Shown: piece after piece, positions 13,467 to 21,640 of the stretch | Numbering within the stretch: the stretch's first letter is position 1 | Layout: every line of letters starts with the position of its first letter | Assembly: GCA_001557035.1 (NCBI GenBank) | Contig: LSKJ01000643.1 | Coordinates: 1 to 21,640, forward strand | From: Rhodospirillaceae bacterium CCH5-H10 | GTDB taxonomy: Bacteria; Pseudomonadota; Alphaproteobacteria; Reyranellales; Reyranellaceae | Length of the DNA: 21,640 bases | Direction of reading: 5' to 3' | Notes under the pieces: model-generated | The model's input: the letters and a program-made list of their open reading frames with translations, nothing else | Databases searched by the model: none | What the model was told of the DNA's origin: nothing | Position numbers and translations under genes: made by a program

Positions 13467-14918
13467 TCAACGCGGCAGCGTCGAAGACCCCATCAAGCTC
13501 TCGTCGATCGAGCGGGCGCACTGGCGGCCCTCGCGGATGGCCCAGACGACCAGCGACTGGCCGCGACGCATGTCGCCCGCCGCGAACAGATTCGGCACGG
13601 AGGTCCGGTAGTCGACCACGTTGGCGGCGACGTTGCCGCGCGGATCGAGCGCCACGCCCGCCTGCTCCACGAGGCCGGGCTTGCGCGGCCCCAGGAAGCC
13701 CATGGCCAGCAGCACCAGGTCGGCCTTCAGCTCGAAGCCGCTGCCCGCCACTTCCTGCATGCTCATGCGGCCGTCGGCCCCCTTCACCCACTCGACGCGC
13801 ACGCATTCCAGCGCCTCGATCTTGCCGTTACGGCCGATCGCACGCTTGGTCAGCACGGCGAAATCGCGGGCGGCGCCTTCCTCGTGGCTCGACGAGGTGC
13901 GCAGCTTGAGGGGCCAATCCGGCCAGGTCAGTGCCTTGTTCTCGCGCACCGGCGGCTGCGGCATGACCTCGAGCTGCGTCACCGACGCGGCGCCATGGCG
14001 GTTCGACGTGCCGACGCAGTCGGAGCCGGTGTCGCCGCCGCCGATCACGATGACATGCTTGCCCTTGGCGGAGAGCGTGCCGCGCGGCGCGGCGCGCGAC
14101 TCGTCGTCGCCGGCATTGCGCTTGTTCTGCTGGGTCAGGAAATCCATCGCGAAATGGATGCCGTTCAACTCGCGCCCCGCCACCTCGAGATCGCGCGGCA
14201 GTTCGGCGCCGCCCGTCAGCGCCACGGCGTCATAGCCTTCGAGCAGCGACTTGATCGAGAGCGTCGCGCCGACCTCGACGCCGGTGCGGAACTCGACGCC
14301 CTCGGCTTCCATCTGGCGCATGCGCCGGTCGATGAGATGCTTCTCCATCTTGAAGTCGGGAATGCCGTAGCGCAGCAGGCCGCCGATGCGATCGGCCTTC
14401 TCGAACAGCGTCACGGCGTGGCCGGCGCGCGCGAGTTGCTGGGCACAGGAAAGTCCCGCCGGCCCGGAGCCGACGACAGCGACGCGCTTGCCGGTCTTGT
14501 GCGCGGGCACCGCCGGCTGGATCCAGCCCTCTTCCCAGCCACGATCGACGATCGCGCATTCGATCGATTTGATGGTCACCGGGTTGTCGTCGATGTTCAG
14601 CGTGCACGAGGCCTCGCAGGGCGCGGGGCAGATGCGGCCGGTGAACTCCGGGAAATTGTTGGTCGAGTGCAGGACCTCGAGCGCGTCCTTCCAGCGGTCG
14701 CGGCGGACCAGCTCGTTCCACTCGGGGATGATGTTGTTGACCGGGCAGCCGTTGTGACAGAACGGAATGCCGCAATCCATGCAGCGCGCGCCCTGCCGCG
14801 AGACCTCGGCCGGCGGCATCGGCAGCACGAACTCGTTGTAGTTCTTGAGGCGGGACTCGACCTTTTCGTAGGACCGGTCCTTGCGCTCGATCTCGAGGAA
14901 GCCTGTGGCTAGGCCCAT
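13467..14918 (-). CDS. gltD: Glutamate synthase small (beta) subunit
   Basis: A 483-residue FAD and NADPH oxidoreductase that feeds electrons from NADPH to the large subunit of glutamate synthase (GOGAT) in ammonia assimilation. The N-terminal ferredoxin-like region carries the iron-sulfur cysteines in [18 protein letters not shown] (about 45-62) and [11 protein letters not shown] (about 95-105). FAD binding follows at [18 protein letters not shown] (about 145-162) and NADPH binding at [16 protein letters not shown] (about 288-303). [19 protein letters not shown] near the C-terminus is the conserved second FAD motif. Length is normal for GltD. The ATG has GGAG 8 bp upstream. It follows gltB after 66 bp on the same strand and is almost certainly cotranscribed with it. 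Confidence 0.97.
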   Translation of the reverse strand: MGLATGFLEIERKDRSYEKVESRLKNYNEFVLPMPPAEVSRQGARCMDCGIPFCHNGCPVNNIIPEWNELVRRDRWKDALEVLHSTNNFPEFTGRICPAPCEASCTLNIDDNPVTIKSIECAIVDRGWEEGWIQPAVPAHKTGKRVAVVGSGPAGLSCAQQLARAGHAVTLFEKADRIGGLLRYGIPDFKMEKHLIDRRMRQMEAEGVEFRTGVEVGATLSIKSLLEGYDAVALTGGAELPRDLEVAGRELNGIHFAMDFLTQQNKRNAGDDESRAAPRGTLSAKGKHVIVIGGGDTGSDCVGTSNRHGAASVTQLEVMPQPPVRENKALTWPDWPLKLRTSSSHEEGAARDFAVLTKRAIGRNGKIEALECVRVEWVKGADGRMSMQEVAGSGFELKADLVLLAMGFLGPRKPGLVEQAGVALDPRGNVAANVVDYRTSVPNLFAAGDMRRGQSLVVWAIREGRQCARSIDESLMGSSTLPR

Positions 14919-14984
14919 TTTAGTAACTCCAGCTCATGTCTTTGCAGATCCCTCGCAAGGGCTCGGGATGACGGCCGGGGGCCG

Positions 14985-14987
<3 letters not shown>
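14919..14987. repeat. gltB-gltD spacer with hairpin and dispersed-repeat-like sequence
   Basis: A perfect inverted repeat TGACGGCC-ggg-GGCCGTCA (14969-14987) overlaps the gltB stop codon (14985-14987). It is adjoined at 14946-14972 by AGATCCCTCGC-aagg-GCTCGGGATGAC, which resembles a short intergenic repeat that I recall recurring between genes in alphaproteobacterial genomes. The hairpin would form in the gltBD mRNA right after gltB translation ends and could stabilise the upstream message or lower gltD expression. The hairpin is seen directly; repeat membership rests on memory. Confidence 0.55.
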
Positions 14988-19625
<4,638 letters not shown>

Positions 19626-19755
19626 GACTCTATCCTGCTGGCGCGCGAGCGGGCCCAGCATCCCCCCGGATGCTTTCGTGTATCGGCGCATTATTAGACC
19701 GGTCGCGGGCTCCGGCGAAAGCCCTCGTTGCATCGCAATAGCCGACTTCAGGAAG
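19626..19755 (-). promoter_or_regulatory. gltB leader/promoter region with hairpin
   Basis: The 130-bp gap upstream of gltB holds a perfect inverted repeat AGCATCC-(4)-GGATGCT (19657-19674), about 32 bp before the chosen start, and an AT-rich TAATAAT on the minus strand (19696-19690) that could be a -10 box; no good -35 is obvious. The hairpin would lie in the 5' leader of gltB. The hairpin is certain; its role is unknown. Confidence 0.45.
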
Positions 19756-20403
19756 TTACTCTACCCGCTTGAATTCCAGCGAGATTGCCGTCGGGGTTGA
19801 AGTAACCTCGACATTGCCGGTCCGCAGAGTGGACGCGATCACCGTCCGGAGCGCCGGTGCAAACCACTCCTCGCTGCTGTTGGAAACCGGATGACGGTCC
19901 GCCAGGCCATCGAGTGTCCGGCGGATTTTCGCGACCACAAGAATGCACCCGCCGAGCTGCCGGGTGCCGGCCTCGACGTATTCGAGGCTCATCGTGGCGG
20001 CCAGCCGCACCTTGCCGTCGGTTCCCCTCATGTCGGCGCTGTACCGCAGCGGCTTGCCGGCGGGGTAGATCGACGTGGGAGCGACCGAGTAGGTCCATGT
20101 GCGGGGATCGTCGGGCTGGCTGGAATAGAAACTCTGCAACGGGAAGAAGGGATCCGGGCCACGGGTCCTGAGATAGACGGTGGGCGAATCGACCGTATAG
20201 GTCGTGACGTCGGCACCCTTGCGGAACACCTGGATCTGTTGGGTTCTCGTCGTCGGGACTTCGCCGGCCTGCCGGGTCGTCACCTCGAGGGTGAGGGCGA
20301 AGGGAATGTCGGTGTCCTTGAGGGCGGCGCAATCCAGCGCGGACACATTCCCCGGCGCAAATCCCGCAGTGACCAAGAACGGCAAGGTGAAGAAGCGGCG
20401 CAT
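19756..20403 (-). CDS. Exported protein of unknown function
   Basis: A 215-residue protein I do not recognise. The N-terminus [22 protein letters not shown] is a signal peptide, probably cut before LDCAALKD, so the protein is likely periplasmic. The mature part alternates short beta-type stretches ([49 protein letters not shown]), suggesting an all-beta fold. There are two cysteines, Cys25 just after cleavage and one in QLGGCILVV, which could form a disulfide. I chose the ATG at 20403 because AGGA lies 7 bp upstream; the ATG at 20412 would add three residues. The gene ends 130 bp upstream of gltB on the same strand. It is divergent from a small lipoprotein gene, with 109 bp between them and no clear operator. 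Confidence 0.75.
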   Translation of the reverse strand: MRRFFTLPFLVTAGFAPGNVSALDCAALKDTDIPFALTLEVTTRQAGEVPTTRTQQIQVFRKGADVTTYTVDSPTVYLRTRGPDPFFPLQSFYSSQPDDPRTWTYSVAPTSIYPAGKPLRYSADMRGTDGKVRLAATMSLEYVEAGTRQLGGCILVVAKIRRTLDGLADRHPVSNSSEEWFAPALRTVIASTLRTGNVEVTSTPTAISLEFKRVE

Positions 20404-20512
20404 GCGCCGCATCCTAGTCGCCGGCAGCGACGCATTGAAGCCATCGCCGCCTTGGCCTACCTTGCCGGCTGCACGCGGGCAGCGTTCTTGCCCCGGGGGA
20501 GATACTGAGCTG

Positions 20513-20797
20513 ATGTCGGAACGTTCGATCGGTCGCTGGGCGACCCTGCTGGCCGCTCCGGTGCTGGCCGCGACCCTCGGCGCCTGCTCCGGCCCCGGTG
20601 CCAGCGAGGCCTATACCGGCCCGGGCTGGTACCTCGAGAAATCCTACATCATCGTCGGCGGCGGCCCGAAAGTGTTCGGTGGCCCGTTCACCTACGAGAA
20701 GTGCGAGGAAGAACGCATCAAGCTCGGCCCGATCATGTCGCCCGAGATGCTCTGCGTGAATCATCCCGGCCCGCCCAAGAAGTACGGTCTCTACTAG
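20513..20797 (+). CDS. Small predicted lipoprotein of unknown function
   Basis: A 94-residue protein with a lipoprotein signal peptide: Arg4 and Arg8, hydrophobic ATLLAAPVLAAT (10-21), then lipobox LGAC (22-25) with Cys25 as the lipidated residue. The mature part is short and has two further cysteines, in EKCEEE and MLCVNHPGPP, which could pair. It contains KSYIIVGGGPKVFGGPFTYEKCE, where a Phe-Thr-Tyr-Glu-Lys-Cys-Glu stretch precedes a basic patch; this pattern is common in small alphaproteobacterial proteins of unknown role. The ATG follows a GGGGGAGA ribosome site 10 bp upstream. I do not recognise a family name. Confidence 0.8.
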   Translation: MSERSIGRWATLLAAPVLAATLGACSGPGASEAYTGPGWYLEKSYIIVGGGPKVFGGPFTYEKCEEERIKLGPIMSPEMLCVNHPGPPKKYGLY

Positions 20798-20889
20798 GCG
20801 CGGAACGTCGACTCTTCCCCACATCGGCGCATAGCGGCTGTAACAATAGTCGGCTAGGCTGAAGCGAAGGTGTGGGGAGAGACCGTCGC

Positions 20890-21640
20890 GTGGCGACCAT
20901 TTCCATCGACGGGATTCGAAAGAGTTTCGGTCCCGTCGAGGTACTCAAGGACATTTCCCTGGAGATCGCCGACGGCGAGTTCCTGACGCTGCTCGGGCCT
21001 TCGGGCTGCGGCAAGTCGACCTTGCTGCGCATCATCGCGGGGCTCGAGCGCAACGACGCCGGCGCGATCGTCATTGGCGGCCGGCGCGTCGATGAACTGC
21101 CTGCGCGCGATCGCGACATCGCCATGGTGTTCCAGAGCTACGCGCTCTACCCGCACATGACGGTGGCGCAGAATATCGGCCTGCCGCTCTCGATGCGCCG
21201 CATGAACGTCTGGCAGCGCCTGCCCTGGATCGGATCGCTGCTGCCGGGAACCGCCGCCGCCCGCAGGACCATCGCCAGGGACGTAACGGAGGCCGCCCAG
21301 GCCCTCGACATCGGGCCCCTGCTCGCCCGCAAGCCCGGCCAACTCTCCGGCGGCCAGAAGCAGCGCGTCGCCCTGGGCCGCGCCATGGTCCGTCATCCGT
21401 CGGCCTTCCTGCTCGACGAGCCGCTGTCCAATCTCGATGCCAAGCTGCGCGTGCAGATGCGGTCCGAACTCACCGAACTGCAGCGTCGGCTCGGCGCCAC
21501 GATGATCTACGTGACCCACGACCAGGCCGAGGCCATGACCATGTCCGACCGGGTCGCTGTCATGCTGGCTGGCAAGCTCGAACAGGTGGCCCCACCGCGG
21601 CGGCTCTACGACGATCCCGAAACGCTGGCCGTGGCGGAAT
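20890..21640 (+). CDS. MalK/UgpC-like ABC transporter ATPase, cut by window end
   Basis: The first 250 residues of an ABC ATPase of the carbohydrate-uptake (CUT1, MalK/UgpC) type, open at the right edge. Motifs in order: Walker [10 protein letters not shown] (36-44), Q-loop Gln82 in [12 protein letters not shown], signature [14 protein letters not shown] (152-165), Walker [14 protein letters not shown] and H-loop [17 protein letters not shown]. The spacing from Q-loop to signature is about 18 residues longer than in E. coli MalK because of an insertion around 104-128 ([20 protein letters not shown]). The start is GTG, with GGGGAGAG eight bases upstream. The C-terminal regulatory (OB/TOBE) domain would lie beyond the window. 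The substrate cannot be told from this subunit; permease and binding-protein genes should follow or lie nearby. Confidence 0.94.
   Translation, partial: MATISIDGIRKSFGPVEVLKDISLEIADGEFLTLLGPSGCGKSTLLRIIAGLERNDAGAIVIGGRRVDELPARDRDIAMVFQSYALYPHMTVAQNIGLPLSMRRMNVWQRLPWIGSLLPGTAAARRTIARDVTEAAQALDIGPLLARKPGQLSGGQKQRVALGRAMVRHPSAFLLDEPLSNLDAKLRVQMRSELTELQRRLGATMIYVTHDQAEAMTMSDRVAVMLAGKLEQVAPPRRLYDDPETLAVAE

Noticed and set aside
13383..14912. A 509-codon plus-strand open frame
   Set aside because: Antisense to gltD, which is complete with all FAD, NADPH and iron-sulfur motifs.

Overview
The window is about 21.6 kb of GC-rich, gene-dense bacterial chromosome. Third codon positions are so GC-rich that long false frames run antisense to most genes. 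The gene set fits an alphaproteobacterium: a BigR/SqrR-type sulfide regulon, a Bug/TTT-type solute-binding protein, a CbpA/CbpM chaperone pair, an orphan FecR-domain protein, a DUF1194 protein and a MalK/UgpC-type ATPase. A Rhodospirillales/Reyranella-like host is my guess only. I see no rRNA, tRNA, CRISPR array, transposase, integrase or phage gene.

Layout. (1) 1-2497: a divergent sulfide/persulfide detoxification locus. An ArsR-type repressor, a rhodanese-DUF2892 fusion and a TauE/SafE exporter (cut by the left edge) lie on the minus strand. A persulfide dioxygenase lies on the plus strand. They share a short AT-rich promoter/operator. (2) 2553-3703: a Bug/TTT solute-binding protein, then a non-coding block rich in palindromes. 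(3) 3704-6225, minus strand: acyl-CoA dehydrogenase, then the J-domain co-chaperone cbpA, overlapping its modulator cbpM by 4 nt. (4) 6359-9037: a secreted DUF1194 (VWA-like) protein and a SAM-dependent methyltransferase (plus), convergent with an exported FecR-domain protein (minus). (5) 9110-11834: a DUF1428 gene behind a perfect TTAACC/GGTTAA operator, a LysR regulator, and a divergent two-gene unit (GFA-family zinc protein plus PNPOx-like flavoprotein) behind a LysR-type palindrome. (6) 11871-13414: a family-2 glycosyltransferase overlapping tail-to-tail with a divergent type II dehydroquinase. (7) 13467-19625, minus strand: gltB then gltD, the two subunits of NADPH glutamate synthase, with a hairpin and a repeat-like sequence between them. 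(8) 19756-20797: two divergent small exported proteins of unknown function. (9) 20890 to the right edge: the start of a MalK/UgpC-like ABC ATPase with an insertion in its helical subdomain.

How the genes work together. The clear units are the sulfide locus (sense persulfide, repress/derepress, oxidise, transfer sulfur, export sulfite or related anions), cbpA-cbpM (co-chaperone and modulator), gltB-gltD (ammonia assimilation) and GFA-PNPOx under the neighbouring LysR protein (function unknown). Most other genes are single housekeeping or accessory genes.

I did not find a gene cluster I would call a new system. The best leads are regulatory and non-coding: the bigR operator with a near-leaderless start, the palindrome block at 3522-3703, the DUF1428 operator and the gltB-gltD spacer. 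On the protein side the leads are the unusual AroQ-like enzyme, the acyl-CoA dehydrogenase without the usual catalytic Glu, and the ABC ATPase insertion.
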